DNA of 64,000 bases. Source: Gemmatimonadaceae bacterium (lineage in GTDB: Bacteria; Gemmatimonadota; Gemmatimonadetes; Gemmatimonadales; Gemmatimonadaceae). This document shows positions 40,982 to 50,616 of the stretch, piece by piece. Below the pieces are notes generated by a model, which made no database searches, had not been told where the DNA came from, and saw only the letters and a program-made list of their open reading frames with translations. The stretch covers positions 1-64,000 of the forward strand of contig JALHNZ010000007.1 of the NCBI GenBank assembly GCA_022843265.1. Reading direction: 5' to 3'. A program made the position numbers and the translations under genes. Position 1 is the stretch's first letter, and each line of letters starts with the position of its first letter.

Positions 40982-41839
40982 GTGCTCGTAATCATCGGAT
41001 TAGTCATCGTCTTTGGATCCGTGCTGGGTGGCTACGTCATGCACCACGGCCAACTGGCGGTTTTGATTCAACCCAGCGAGTTCGTGATCATCGGTGGTGC
41101 CGGACTTGGCGCCCTGATTGCGGCGAATCCTCCGGCGGTCATCAAAGCCACGATTGGACAATTAGTAGCACTCGTCAAGCCAACTCCCTTCGGCGCACAA
41201 GCGTACGCCGAACTGTTGCAGGTTCTGTACGAGATCTTTCAGAAGGCGCGAAAAGACGGACTGGTAGGACTTGAAGCACACATCGAAGATCCAAAAGCGT
41301 CCGACATTTTTCAGAAATATCCCTCATTTCTTAACAATCATCACGCCGTGTCGTTGTTGTGTGACACACTGAAGGTACTGCTCACTGGAGCGGTGGAAGA
41401 CCACAACCTCGCCGAAATCCTCGACCTGGACCTTGAGAAACATCATCACGAAGCGATGAAGGTGCCGCAAGCGGTCTCGGCCGTGAGCGACGCAATGCCA
41501 GGCTTCGGCATTGTTGCCGCCGTGCTCGGCGTCATCATCACCATGGGCTCAATCGGTGGTGAAGCCGCAGAGATTGGACAGAAGGTTGCTGCTGCACTTG
41601 TCGGAACGTTTCTCGGAATCCTTCTCGCTTACGGATTGCTCAGCCCAATCGCTGCGGCAATTACGTCACGGATTCATGCCGAGAACGATTATATGCTCTG
41701 CATTCGTACCGCGCTGCTCTCATTCGCCCGTGGTGACGCGCCGATGACGGCAGTTGAGTTCGCGCGCCGCAACGTGGAACCGCATGAGCGCCCCAGCTTC
41801 TCCGAGCTCGAAGAGCTCACGCGCAAGAAGGCGGCGTAA
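40982..41839 (+). CDS. motA: Flagellar stator protein MotA
   Basis: 285 residues from a GTG start. Four membrane segments (about 2-20, 33-50, 172-192, 203-225), the cytoplasmic loop with conserved charged residues, and the motif VSDAMPGFGIVAAVLGVIITMGSIGG with the proline that matters for torque. The family is the proton-type MotA group. It lies 3 bases before motB. Confidence 0.95.
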   Translation: MLVIIGLVIVFGSVLGGYVMHHGQLAVLIQPSEFVIIGGAGLGALIAANPPAVIKATIGQLVALVKPTPFGAQAYAELLQVLYEIFQKARKDGLVGLEAHIEDPKASDIFQKYPSFLNNHHAVSLLCDTLKVLLTGAVEDHNLAEILDLDLEKHHHEAMKVPQAVSAVSDAMPGFGIVAAVLGVIITMGSIGGEAAEIGQKVAAALVGTFLGILLAYGLLSPIAAAITSRIHAENDYMLCIRTALLSFARGDAPMTAVEFARRNVEPHERPSFSELEELTRKKAA

Positions 41840-41842
41840 CGT

Positions 41843-42718
41843 ATGGCAGCGCGTGGTGGCAAAAAGATCGTCATCGTTAAAAAGAAGGTCGCCGGGCACG
41901 GCGGCCACCACGGTGGTTCGTGGAAAGTGGCCTACGCCGACTTTGTGACCGCCATGATGGCCTTCTTCATGGTGATGTGGATTCTTGGCATGGACGATCA
42001 AACCAAATCGGCCATCGAAGGCTACTTCTCCAATCCCGTTGGCTACCGCAAGGGATACGGTGCCGGATCCAGCCCGATCGCTGTGGGATCAACCGTGACC
42101 AACATTCAGCGCACGCCGCTGCGACTGGTGGTGCGGGCGAATGAGGAGAAAACGTTCGAGGCTGCCAAAAGCCGCATTATGGCAAAGCTGCAGGCCAATG
42201 ATTCACTGGCCAAACTCAACGCTGATGTTGAAGTCGCGGTAACCAGCGAAGGACTGCGCATCGAGCTCATTGAAAGCGGCACAGGCGACGTGTACTTCCC
42301 ACTCGGCTCGGCCCGCATCAAGCCGGCGATCGCGCTCGTGTTACAAGTCGTGGGCAGTGAACTCTCCGCACTCTCCCATCCGATTGTATTGGAAGGCCAT
42401 ACGGACGCTGCAAAGTTCAGTCCCGATGCGACCTACACAAACTGGGAGTTGAGCTCTGATCGTGCGAATGCTGCACGTCGTGTCCTTGAAGCGTCCGGCG
42501 TCGGTCAGGAACGCCTGGTGGAGGTGCGCGGCTACGCGGACAAGCGCTTGCGCGTGCCAACTGACCCGTCAGCTTCCGCGAATCGTCGCATCTCGCTGTT
42601 GCTCCCGTTTACGAATGTGCCGGAAGGAATTGTGGGCGACACACCGATTGAAAAAGGACCGCCCCCCGTTGAGGCACCGAGCTTGCCTCCGGCTTCGTCC
42701 CCAAACGAGCAGCCGTAG
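41843..42718 (+). CDS. motB: Flagellar stator protein MotB
   Basis: 291 residues: His/Gly-rich basic N-terminus, one membrane segment with the proton-carrying aspartate D33 in SWKVAYADFVTAMMAFFMVMW, and a C-terminal OmpA-like peptidoglycan-binding domain (about 140-255) with LEGHTDAAKF and SDRANAARRVLE. The Tyr-Ala-Asp-Phe form fits proton-driven stators. The tail after 260 is Pro-rich. Confidence 0.95.
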   Translation: MAARGGKKIVIVKKKVAGHGGHHGGSWKVAYADFVTAMMAFFMVMWILGMDDQTKSAIEGYFSNPVGYRKGYGAGSSPIAVGSTVTNIQRTPLRLVVRANEEKTFEAAKSRIMAKLQANDSLAKLNADVEVAVTSEGLRIELIESGTGDVYFPLGSARIKPAIALVLQVVGSELSALSHPIVLEGHTDAAKFSPDATYTNWELSSDRANAARRVLEASGVGQERLVEVRGYADKRLRVPTDPSASANRRISLLLPFTNVPEGIVGDTPIEKGPPPVEAPSLPPASSPNEQP

Positions 42719-42762
42719 ACTGTACAGTGCAGCGTTGGTGTTCTTGAACTGTTTGACACTGG

Positions 42763-44019
42763 TTACGGAGTTGGGCTCACCGACAGCCGCGATTCGGCCC
42801 AGGTCACGGCTTGCACGTACACCTCGCCAAGTGACGCGCCAGTTGTCGTGCCCAACTCGGACACCGTCTCCCAGGCGGCGTGCTCATACGCCTCGATCAA
42901 CGAGAGCACGTGCGCGTGTTGCCCGACACCGTGCAGCAAGGCATCGCGCACATCCGCGCTGACGGGCAAACGATCGAGCACGTCCGACATGGGCAAGCCC
43001 AACAGCACATCAAAGCGCGAGAGCAATCCCACAAGGAAGCGCGCCGACGGATCACCGGAGCCCGTCGTCGCACTGATGATCTCGCAAAATCGTGCCCGGA
43101 CGAGCGCGTGCTTCACCGCCTCCTGCGCAATCGGATTGCGCGACGCCACGCCAGAGACCAGCAAAATCAATAGCCAGCGCGAGAGTGCTGCGCGTCCGAG
43201 CAGCTGCACAGCGTACGGAATGGATTCCACATTGCGAAAGCCAAGGCTTGCGGAGTTCACAATGCGCAGCAACGCGTACGAGAGCGACGGATGCGAGCCG
43301 AATGCTTCGTCCAGCGCGCGCTCGCTGACTTCGGGATCGCTCAACAGTTGCAGCAGATTGGCAATCGTGACTTGCTGCAGCGACAATGCGCGCCCGCCCA
43401 GTGTCTCTGGCCGACTGAAATAGTAGCCCTGAAACAGGCTGAAGCCGAGCTTGGCGCATAACACGCGCATTGATCCCGTTTCAACGCGCTCGGCGAGCAG
43501 CTTCAGATGCGTGTAACGACGCAGGGGCGCAATAAAGGCAGACAGGCTGACAGCGTCGTGTCCCAACACATCAACTTTTACAATCGAGGCGATTTCAAGC
43601 AACGGCACCCATGACGATTTTCCTTCGAAGTCATCGAGCGCGATGGTATAGCCTTCGCTTACGGCACGTCGGCACGCATCAATGACGAGTTGGTCAGGCG
43701 TGATCGTTTCAAGCAGTTCGAGTACGACTTCCCGTGGGTTGAACACCCGGTACAGATCCGCCACCAGATGTTCGCGGCCCAGGTTGATCCACGCGGGCGC
43801 GCCGGCGGTCAACCGATCAAGCCCGATGGACACCACCGCGTGCAGTGCGGTATCGCTGCACATCGCGTCTACCGAAAAGCCACCCGCGCTCGTTGACACG
43901 GCGTTAGCACGATAGAGCAGCTCGTAGGCCACACACCGATTACCCAGGTCAAAAATCGGCTGCCGAGCGAGGCAGACGTCCTGAGCAGTTGGTGGAAGTG
44001 GCAGCGACGAAGATGCCAT
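42763..44019 (-). CDS. EAL-HDOD signalling protein (YuxH type)
   Basis: About 418 residues from the ATG at 44019; the longer frame to 44259 runs into the divergent lipoprotein gene. The N-terminal half is an EAL-like c-di-GMP phosphodiesterase domain (about 15-210: ARQPIFDLGNRCVAYELLYRA, WINLGREHL, ELLE, LDDFEGKSS, VKVDVLG, LLAERVET, FQGYYFSRPE). The C-terminal half is an HDOD domain (about 215-400). Most acidic residues of the EAL site are present, but the loop-6 DDFGTG is altered to DDFEGK, so it may bind rather than cleave c-di-GMP. Position beside motAB suggests a motility link. Confidence 0.85.
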   Translation of the reverse strand: MASSSLPLPPTAQDVCLARQPIFDLGNRCVAYELLYRANAVSTSAGGFSVDAMCSDTALHAVVSIGLDRLTAGAPAWINLGREHLVADLYRVFNPREVVLELLETITPDQLVIDACRRAVSEGYTIALDDFEGKSSWVPLLEIASIVKVDVLGHDAVSLSAFIAPLRRYTHLKLLAERVETGSMRVLCAKLGFSLFQGYYFSRPETLGGRALSLQQVTIANLLQLLSDPEVSERALDEAFGSHPSLSYALLRIVNSASLGFRNVESIPYAVQLLGRAALSRWLLILLVSGVASRNPIAQEAVKHALVRARFCEIISATTGSGDPSARFLVGLLSRFDVLLGLPMSDVLDRLPVSADVRDALLHGVGQHAHVLSLIEAYEHAAWETVSELGTTTGASLGEVYVQAVTWAESRLSVSPTP

Positions 44020-44135
44020 GCGGCGGTGTAGCTGAAAGTGGCAATCGGAACCGCAAACGCCCGCGGCGAGTAGTGGAGCTACGATCCGCGTTGATCTGTG
44101 CAGTCGCGGCGCGCTCTCAGAGGGAGTATCGTCAC

Positions 44136-45041
44136 ATGATGAAGAAAAGCGTGACTTTTTTCGCCAACCGTGCTCTGCCGTTGACGCGATGCCTCGTGTT
44201 CGCGGGGGGCGTGTGTGCGCTCTCTGCGTGCGAGACGTCCAGCGACCGCGCATCGTCACTCGACCCAGCGTTGGAGCGTGACCTGCGTCTGGCCACAGCG
44301 CCAGCCACCACGACGCTGTCTACCTTTGGCGACACGGCAACGTCGGAACGCACGCCAACGCCCGTTGTTTCGCCTGTGGCACCGCCATCACGCACGCCGG
44401 TGCCGGCGCCCACACCCACGCCGCGACCGCAGGCCACAACGCCTCGTCCCGCGCCGGTGCCGGAGGTCGTTGAGACCGTTCCGGCACCGCAAACCGCCGA
44501 GACCGCTCCGGCTGCCGCGCCGGCACGCCGTTCACTGTTGGGCGCGGGCACCGCGCTCGTTGGTGCCACGGGCACTCGGGTGTGCAACAACACCAACCGA
44601 CCTGGTGATCGTGTGGTCATGCGGCTCGCAAGCGACGTAACGGGCCAGGACGGCGTGCGATTAGCCGCTGGCACGCCCGTGTTGCTTGAGCTCGCGACAG
44701 CGACCGACAGCACGCTCACATTTCGCGTGCTGTCGATTTCAATAGATGGTGAGCTGTTCCCCGTCACCGCCACCGCCGCGATCGAAAGCGAGCTGAGCAA
44801 CACGCGTGTGGCTGGCGGAAACGACAAGGCCAAAATCATCGGCGGCGCAATTGCTGGTGCCATTGCCGGACGAATCCTCGGTGGCGACACCAAGGGTACC
44901 GTGATCGGTGCAGCGGGTGGTGCGGCGGCCGGAACCGTAGCAGCACGGCGTGGCGGAACGACCGAGCGATGCCTCGCGGCCGGTGGTACTGTTCGTGTGG
45001 TGCTCACGGAACCACTGCTTACGAACGGAACGGGCGTGTGA
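44136..45041 (+). CDS. Lipoprotein with Pro-rich linker and glycine-zipper domain
   Basis: About 301 residues from the ATG at 44136 (another ATG follows), preceded by AGAGGGAG. A lipoprotein signal ends in CALSAC. A long Thr/Pro-rich linker (about 45-125) includes PAPTPTPRPQ. The C-terminal part has a small beta domain (about 145-235) and a glycine-zipper segment (about 240-280: IIGGAIAGAIAGRILGGDTK). Its stop overlaps the GTG start of the ABC ATPase gene, so the three genes form an operon. Function unknown; an envelope-anchored accessory of the exporter is possible. Confidence 0.75.
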   Translation: MMKKSVTFFANRALPLTRCLVFAGGVCALSACETSSDRASSLDPALERDLRLATAPATTTLSTFGDTATSERTPTPVVSPVAPPSRTPVPAPTPTPRPQATTPRPAPVPEVVETVPAPQTAETAPAAAPARRSLLGAGTALVGATGTRVCNNTNRPGDRVVMRLASDVTGQDGVRLAAGTPVLLELATATDSTLTFRVLSISIDGELFPVTATAAIESELSNTRVAGGNDKAKIIGGAIAGAIAGRILGGDTKGTVIGAAGGAAAGTVAARRGGTTERCLAAGGTVRVVLTEPLLTNGTGV

Positions 45042-45847
45042 TTGAAGTTTCTCAGTACAACAAACTGTACGGCGACTTTCGCGCAGTCCACGATTTATCG
45101 TTTACCGTTGCCCCGGGTGATGTGCTCGGGCTTGTTGGTCCAAACGGCGCAGGAAAAACCAGCACGCTGCGTGCGCTCGCTGGAATTCTGCAGCCCACGT
45201 CGGGCACGATTCGTGTGAATGGCATCGACCTCGTCGCGCATCCTGTCGAAGCCAAGCGTCACCTCGCGTTCATTCCAGATGAACCACAACTGTTTGAGTA
45301 TCTCACGGTCGTTGAGCATCTCCGCTTCATGGCGCGGTTGTATCGCGTACGCGACGCCGACGCACGGATTGATCCGCTGCTTGTAGAGCTTGAACTCGAC
45401 GCCAAACGCGATGCGCTACCCACGGAACTATCGCGTGGCATGAAGCAGAAACTCGCGATCGCGTGCGGATTGCTGCACGATCCCGTCGCACTCATGCTCG
45501 ATGAACCACTCACCGGTCTCGATCCAGTTGGCATTCGGCGCATGAAAGCCACGATTGCGGCGCGAGCGCGTGCTGGGTCGGCGGTGATTCTGAGTTCACA
45601 TCTCCTGCATCTGGTTCAGGAACTGTGCACGCGTTTGCTGGTTATTCGCCGAGGTGAACGTGTCGCGTACGGCACGATCGCAGAAATTGTCGCGGAACGC
45701 CCGGAGCTCGCAGGGATGTCGCTTGAGGATATGTTCATTGCGCTCACGGGGACTGATCCGCACAGCGCCGACCCAGCGACACGCGTGGACGCGTCGGCCG
45801 ACGCGGCCCATGCAACGACCGAACAGATAGCCGCCCGAAACGAGTGA
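45038..45847 (+). CDS. ABC transporter ATP-binding protein
   Basis: 269 residues from a GTG at 45038 that overlaps the lipoprotein stop. Walker A GLVGPNGAGKTS, Q-loop region FIPDEPQLFEYLTVVEHL, signature LSRGMKQKLAIACGLLHDP, Walker B ALMLDEPLTGLDP and H-loop SSHLLHLV are all intact. The signature LSRGM resembles ATPases of ABC-2 type exporters. The last 30 residues form an Ala/Asp-rich tail. It pairs with the membrane protein that follows. Confidence 0.92.
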   Translation: MIEVSQYNKLYGDFRAVHDLSFTVAPGDVLGLVGPNGAGKTSTLRALAGILQPTSGTIRVNGIDLVAHPVEAKRHLAFIPDEPQLFEYLTVVEHLRFMARLYRVRDADARIDPLLVELELDAKRDALPTELSRGMKQKLAIACGLLHDPVALMLDEPLTGLDPVGIRRMKATIAARARAGSAVILSSHLLHLVQELCTRLLVIRRGERVAYGTIAEIVAERPELAGMSLEDMFIALTGTDPHSADPATRVDASADAAHATTEQIAARNE

Positions 45848-47601
45848 GCACGCGCGCCACGGCGTCTGCGCTGACGTACCTCTGGTTGACTTCGGCGCGA
45901 AACCGTGTGCTCGCGCAGAAAGCGCAGCTCCGCCAGCCACGTTATGTCGTGGCCATGCTGCTCGGTGGCCTCTACCTCTGGTTCGTGGTGCAGGCGAACG
46001 GCAATCCCGAATCGTCGCCGTTTACTCAGATCAATACGAATGGGGCCGGAGAAACCGTTGTCGCGGCCGTGTTGCTGTTGTTGTCGGCGCGATGGTGGCT
46101 GAGTAAACCCGATCGCACGGCACTCGCGTTCACGCCCGCCGAAGTACACCTGCTATTTCCGGCACCGATTTCGCGACGCGAGCTGGTGCAATCAAAGCTT
46201 GTGCGCGGTCAGCTGGCCATTCTTTTGAATGTACTGATCTGGGTGGTCCTGTTGCGCGGAAGCGGCGCATCGATCGAAGGCTGGCAACGCGGAATCGCGC
46301 TCTGGATTCTGTTTTCCACCTTCACGTTGCATCGGCTCGCCGCCGCGCTCGTGCGTCTGAGTGCGGCACAGAACAGCCGTGCCGGAAGAAAGCGCGCCGC
46401 GGTACCTGTACTGGTATTTGTCGCCATGTTCGGCACCATCGCCGCGTTGCTGTGGCAAGCGCGACCGGCGATCACCTCGTCATGGGTTTATGGCTTTGGC
46501 ACCGTGCTTGGCACCGTACATGATGCGCTGCAGCATCCCGCCGCTCGCATCGTACTGGCGCCGGTGCAAGCGCTCGTCGCACCCGTGTTTGCTACCTCTG
46601 GTACCGCGTGGTTATGGTCGCTTGGTCCCGCGCTGCTCGTGCTGCTGCTGCATTTCATGTGGGTCGTGCGCACCGACGCCGCATTTGAAGAAGCGGCGCT
46701 TGAGGCGTCGCAGGAGCGGGCCAAAGCTATCGCGTCGCTCTCGGGAAAGCAGTTGTCCGCGAAACGATCAAAGGGTGGCTCCGTAGCGCGCATTTTGCCG
46801 ATTCCGCGCTTCGGACATCCGGCCATCATGATCGCCTGGAAAAATCATGCGGCGGCCCTGCGCGGCGGTGGATGGCTGCGACAACTCGCAATATTCATTG
46901 TGGTCTTCGCGGGCTCCTTGCTCGCACTCCAGGCGTCGGTGGGCATGCCGTTCGAAGCAGTGTTGTCGATCACGGTCATCTGGGGCTTCATGCTGCTGCT
47001 GCTTGGCCCGGTGTGGACGCGTTTCGACCTGCGACTTGATCTGCGCGATCTGGGGACCATTCGCACGCTGCCGCTGAGCGGACGTTCGATTGTCAGCGCC
47101 GAGATCGTGGGTGTCTCGATCCTGCATTCGATCACGATTTTCGCGCTCCTGATGGTCCCGGTGGTGTTCGCGATATTTGACGAATCCACGCGCTCGAGTG
47201 CGCTCGACCTGCTCGGCGCTCCGTGGCCGGCCGCGGTGACCGTGCTGCTGCTGGTGCCCATGTTCAACCTGCTCACCTTCACCGTGCAGAACGGGCTGGC
47301 ACTGCTCTACCCGGCCTGGGTGCAGCTCGGCACGGACCGGCGAGGATTCGAAGCCATGGGTCAGACCATGCTGACATTCGGCATCACGTTGCTCGTGGCG
47401 GCGGTGGCACTCGTCTTTCCAGTCCTCATTGGTTTGGCCATGGCGTTTATCGGCCGGATGTGGTGGGGCCCCTGGAGCGTGCCGGTGGCAACCGCCATTG
47501 CACTCGCGATTGTGCTAGCGGAGTTGATACCAATCTGGATGGCGCTGGGTAGCGTATTCGAGAAGACGGAACCCGGTGACGTGCCTGGCCAGAAAACGTG
47601 A
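45844..47601 (+). CDS. ABC exporter permease-like membrane protein
   Basis: 585 residues from a GTG start overlapping the ATPase gene (GTGA). About 12 predicted membrane segments in two halves, with a cytoplasmic linker (about 280-330, RAKAIASLSGKQLSAKRSKGG) between them. This is the layout of large ABC-2-like putative exporters. The substrate is unknown. Confidence 0.8.
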   Translation: MSTRATASALTYLWLTSARNRVLAQKAQLRQPRYVVAMLLGGLYLWFVVQANGNPESSPFTQINTNGAGETVVAAVLLLLSARWWLSKPDRTALAFTPAEVHLLFPAPISRRELVQSKLVRGQLAILLNVLIWVVLLRGSGASIEGWQRGIALWILFSTFTLHRLAAALVRLSAAQNSRAGRKRAAVPVLVFVAMFGTIAALLWQARPAITSSWVYGFGTVLGTVHDALQHPAARIVLAPVQALVAPVFATSGTAWLWSLGPALLVLLLHFMWVVRTDAAFEEAALEASQERAKAIASLSGKQLSAKRSKGGSVARILPIPRFGHPAIMIAWKNHAAALRGGGWLRQLAIFIVVFAGSLLALQASVGMPFEAVLSITVIWGFMLLLLGPVWTRFDLRLDLRDLGTIRTLPLSGRSIVSAEIVGVSILHSITIFALLMVPVVFAIFDESTRSSALDLLGAPWPAAVTVLLLVPMFNLLTFTVQNGLALLYPAWVQLGTDRRGFEAMGQTMLTFGITLLVAAVALVFPVLIGLAMAFIGRMWWGPWSVPVATAIALAIVLAELIPIWMALGSVFEKTEPGDVPGQKT

Positions 47602-47672
47602 ATCGCGTGTACGGGCGCTTCAGGGTATCTCATGGGCTTTATATCATGCTGTCCGGTGCCTAACCTGCAGGT

Positions 47673-47691
47673 GACGCCAAAACGCGGCGTC
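47673..47691 (+). terminator. Possible terminator after the ABC operon
   Basis: GACGCC-AAAACGC-GGCGTC hairpin followed by TTCACTTT. It is a short stem with a weak T-run, 71 bases after the permease stop and 29 bases before the next gene. Confidence 0.4.
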
Positions 47692-47719
47692 TTCACTTTG
47701 TGCCATCCCATTCGCCGCC

Positions 47720-48301
47720 ATGGCTGACGATCCGCTCGACTTTACCAACAGCGACGACGAGAACGACAGCGAATCGCGCCCCGCCGTGTTTGTCACCACG
47801 CGGGAGCCTATTCGCTTATCCGTGTCGCGGCTCGAAGATCCGCGTGCGCCCGAGTCGAGCGCGCTCGCCGCGTACATTGACGGGCGACTCGTCGCACGCT
47901 GTGCGATGCCGCCTGAGGCGATCGACCGTCTCGTCGCCCTCAAGTTGTTTGAAGAGCCGCTGCCAATCGGCTTGTTCGCGTATGAAGAATCGCCCGGTCT
48001 GCAGTGCCGATTGTTCGCGCTCGTACCGCGAGATGCGCTGGAGGAAGCCGCGCACGAACATGAGCCGTGGAAGGCAAGTGTGCCGAGTTACGAAGAAAGC
48101 GACAACGACGAAGACAACGGACCCGCGCACCCGTACGAAACCATTTTGCTCGGTCACATCGTGCGCTTCGCCAAAGACAGACGGCATCCCGACGACCTCG
48201 CGGCGGAAGCGGTAGACATTCTGCAAAAGATCATTGGCGGTGGCGATGAGCTGCGTGACGCAGACAAGCGCGCCATCGACGACCTGCTCGACTCACTGTA
48301 G
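47720..48301 (+). CDS. Acidic protein of unknown function
   Basis: 193 residues, strongly acidic, no signal peptide or membrane segment. An Asp/Glu-rich N-terminus is followed by an alpha/beta region (about 25-120) with YIDGRLVARCAMPPEAIDRL and LQCRLFALVPRDALEE, an acidic linker (ESDNDEDNG) and a helical tail (about 140-193). No family was recognised. It lies 21 bases upstream of the Nramp-like gene and may be cotranscribed with it. Confidence 0.65.
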   Translation: MADDPLDFTNSDDENDSESRPAVFVTTREPIRLSVSRLEDPRAPESSALAAYIDGRLVARCAMPPEAIDRLVALKLFEEPLPIGLFAYEESPGLQCRLFALVPRDALEEAAHEHEPWKASVPSYEESDNDEDNGPAHPYETILLGHIVRFAKDRRHPDDLAAEAVDILQKIIGGGDELRDADKRAIDDLLDSL

Positions 48302-48322
48302 GCTGAGGCCGCGCTCACTCGC

Positions 48323-49537
48323 GTGGCCCGTATTCGCATTGGTCCCGGGGCGTTAGTTGCCGCTGCGTTCATCGGACCGGGTACTGTCACGACGTGCACG
48401 CTGGCGGGCGTTCGAAGCGGCACCACGCTGCTGTGGGCGCTCGCCTTTGCCACGCTTGGCACGATCATCCTGCAGGAAATGGCGGCGCGGTTGGGTACGA
48501 TCGCCGGTCTGGGACTCGGCGATGCGCTCCGCAAGCGCGTCACCACACCCGTGGCGCGAGTTGCGGTGCTTTCGCTCGTCATCTTTGCCATTGCCGGCGG
48601 AAACGCCGCCTACCAAACGGGCAACTTGCTCGGCGCCGCGCTCGGCCTCGATATCGCGTTTGCTGGCGGACCGCGCGTGTGGGCCGCTGGCGTCGCGACC
48701 GGTGCAGCGCTGCTGTTGTTCACGGGTCGCTATCGCGTGATCGAGCGCGTGCTGGTGACGCTCGTGATCTGCATGTCGCTGCTCTTCCTCGTTACCGCAA
48801 TTGCAGTGTCTCCGAATTGGAGTGCGATTGCCGGCGATCTGATTCGTCCCACACTTCCCGAAGGGTCGGCGCTGCTTGCGCTCGGATTGATCGGCACAAC
48901 CATCGTGCCGTACAATCTGTTTTTACACGCGAGTGCCGCCGCCGAACGGTTCACCGAGGGTTCGCCACGCGATCGACTGTTGGCCGCACGTCTCGATTCC
49001 GTGGTGGCAATCGGGCTGGGTGGACTCGTGTCCATGGCCATCGTCGTGACGGCCACCGCGGCCGGCGCGCGGGGCGCTTCGGTCGACTCCGCTGGGAGTA
49101 TGGCCGCGCAGCTCACGCCGCTGCTCGGCGAATGGGCCACCATTGTTTTTGCGCTTGGTTTGTTTGCCGCTGGCATGACATCGGCGATCACCGCACCAAT
49201 GGCCGCCGCGTGGGCCGTGGCCGGCGTGCTGGGCTGGCCGCGCGACCTGCGCGACGCACGACTGCGCGCCGTGTGGATGTTCGTGATCGCGATCGGATTG
49301 CTCGTCGCGATCAGCGGTGTGCAGCCGCTACCCGCGATTCTCGCGGCTCAGGCAGCCAACGGATTTTTGCTGCCGATCATTGCCGGCTTTCTGGTGTTCG
49401 TGATGAACGATCGCAACACGCTGGGCGAACATGCGAACGGCGTCTGGGCGAATATTGCAGGTGCTGTGATTGTGGCCGTCACCCTTACGCTTGGCGCGCG
49501 AGCACTCTGGAGTGTGATCACGCGAGTGTTTGGATAG
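48323..49537 (+). CDS. Nramp-superfamily transporter lacking canonical metal-site residues
   Basis: 404 residues with about 11 membrane segments. The fold is Nramp: ALVAAAFIGPGTVTTCT in TM1 and GTTIVPYNLFLHASAA in TM6. In metal-ion Nramps the TM1 motif is DPGN and TM6 carries MPH; here they read GPGT (18-21) and VPY (195-197), so the manganese/iron-binding Asp, Asn and Met are all missing. The substrate is therefore uncertain; Nramp-related proteins without DPGN include magnesium transporters. Start is a GTG at 48323. Confidence 0.82.
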   Translation: MARIRIGPGALVAAAFIGPGTVTTCTLAGVRSGTTLLWALAFATLGTIILQEMAARLGTIAGLGLGDALRKRVTTPVARVAVLSLVIFAIAGGNAAYQTGNLLGAALGLDIAFAGGPRVWAAGVATGAALLLFTGRYRVIERVLVTLVICMSLLFLVTAIAVSPNWSAIAGDLIRPTLPEGSALLALGLIGTTIVPYNLFLHASAAAERFTEGSPRDRLLAARLDSVVAIGLGGLVSMAIVVTATAAGARGASVDSAGSMAAQLTPLLGEWATIVFALGLFAAGMTSAITAPMAAAWAVAGVLGWPRDLRDARLRAVWMFVIAIGLLVAISGVQPLPAILAAQAANGFLLPIIAGFLVFVMNDRNTLGEHANGVWANIAGAVIVAVTLTLGARALWSVITRVFG

Positions 49538-49555
49538 CGGCAGCAGCCTTGCGTG

Positions 49556-50473
49556 TTACACCGGAAACAGTCCATCTATCGAGAGATAACGCTCGCCCGT
49601 GTCGTAGCAGAACGTCAGCACGCGCGAGCCGTCCGGCAAATCCGGCAACGTTTGCGCCACCGCCGCGAGCGACGCTCCAGATGAAATCCCGATAAAAATT
49701 CCTTCTTCGCGCGCGGCACGCTGTGCGAAGCGGATAGCATCTTCTTCTGACACCTGCACCGTACCATCAAGCACTGACGTGTGCAGGTTGCCCGGAATGA
49801 AGCCCGCGCCAATGCCTTGAATACGGTGCGGCGACGGGGCACCACCGCTAATGACCGGTGACTTCATTGGTTCAACAGCCAGTGCGCGAAATCCAGGCCA
49901 CGCTGCTTTGAGTGTGTCGGCGCATCCGGTAATGTGACCTCCGGTACCGACACCCGTGATCATGATGTCGAGACCAAGCGGGAAATCGTCCAGCACTTCA
50001 CGCGCGGTCTTTTCGGCGTGCACGCGAATGTTTGCGGGGTTATCAAACTGCTGCGGCATCCACGCATTCGGCATTGAAGCGACCAACTCACCGGCCCGCG
50101 CAATGGCGCCTTTCATGCCGAGTTCCCGCGGAGTCAGTTCAAACGTCGCGCCATACGCCGCCATGATGCGACGTCGTTCAACAGACATCGACTCGGGCAT
50201 GACAAGCACCAGCTTGTACCCCTTCACGGCGGCGACCATCGCGAGTCCGATGCCCGTGTTGCCAGACGTTGGTTCGACAATCACGCTGTCACGTGTGAGC
50301 GCGCCGGAGCGCTCCGCGTCTTCTATCATGGCCAGTGCAATGCGGTCCTTGATGCTGCCGCCGGGATTTGCACGCTCCAGTTTCATCCACACTTCCACAC
50401 GTGAATCAAACATGCGCTGCAGCCGAACGTGTGGCGTGCGACCAATGGTATCAAGAATCGACTCGGCGCGCAT
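49556..50473 (-). CDS. cysK: Cysteine synthase (O-acetylserine sulfhydrylase)
   Basis: 305 residues from the ATG at 50473, which has GGAGGA 3 bases upstream; a TTG at 50506 would add 11 residues. PLP lysine K42 in [37 protein letters not shown] and the C-terminal [17 protein letters not shown] are typical of CysK. It makes cysteine from O-acetylserine and sulfide. The serine acetyltransferase gene lies 0.6 kb upstream on the same strand, separated by one opposite-strand gene. Confidence 0.93.
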   Translation of the reverse strand: MRAESILDTIGRTPHVRLQRMFDSRVEVWMKLERANPGGSIKDRIALAMIEDAERSGALTRDSVIVEPTSGNTGIGLAMVAAVKGYKLVLVMPESMSVERRRIMAAYGATFELTPRELGMKGAIARAGELVASMPNAWMPQQFDNPANIRVHAEKTAREVLDDFPLGLDIMITGVGTGGHITGCADTLKAAWPGFRALAVEPMKSPVISGGAPSPHRIQGIGAGFIPGNLHTSVLDGTVQVSEEDAIRFAQRAAREEGIFIGISSGASLAAVAQTLPDLPDGSRVLTFCYDTGERYLSIDGLFPV

Positions 50474-50616
50474 GAATCCTCCAGAGGAAACGTCTGATGC
50501 GCACAACGGTGCGCTGGCACACGTGAAACGGTTGACTTCCTGATCGCAACCTGAGCAGCTTCACTGAACAACGCGAACATGTGCGTACTATTTTCTGCCA
50601 ATCAGCGGGAGCATCA

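Noticed and set aside
42719-42728. Palindrome ACTGTACAGT between motB and the EAL-HDOD gene
   Set aside because: Perfect but only 10 bp, with no T-tract and no promoter nearby; too short to call an operator or terminator.
44020-44259. 80-residue N-terminal extension of the EAL-HDOD protein
   Set aside because: It is low-complexity, lies over the divergent lipoprotein start, and the EAL domain begins right after the ATG at 44019.
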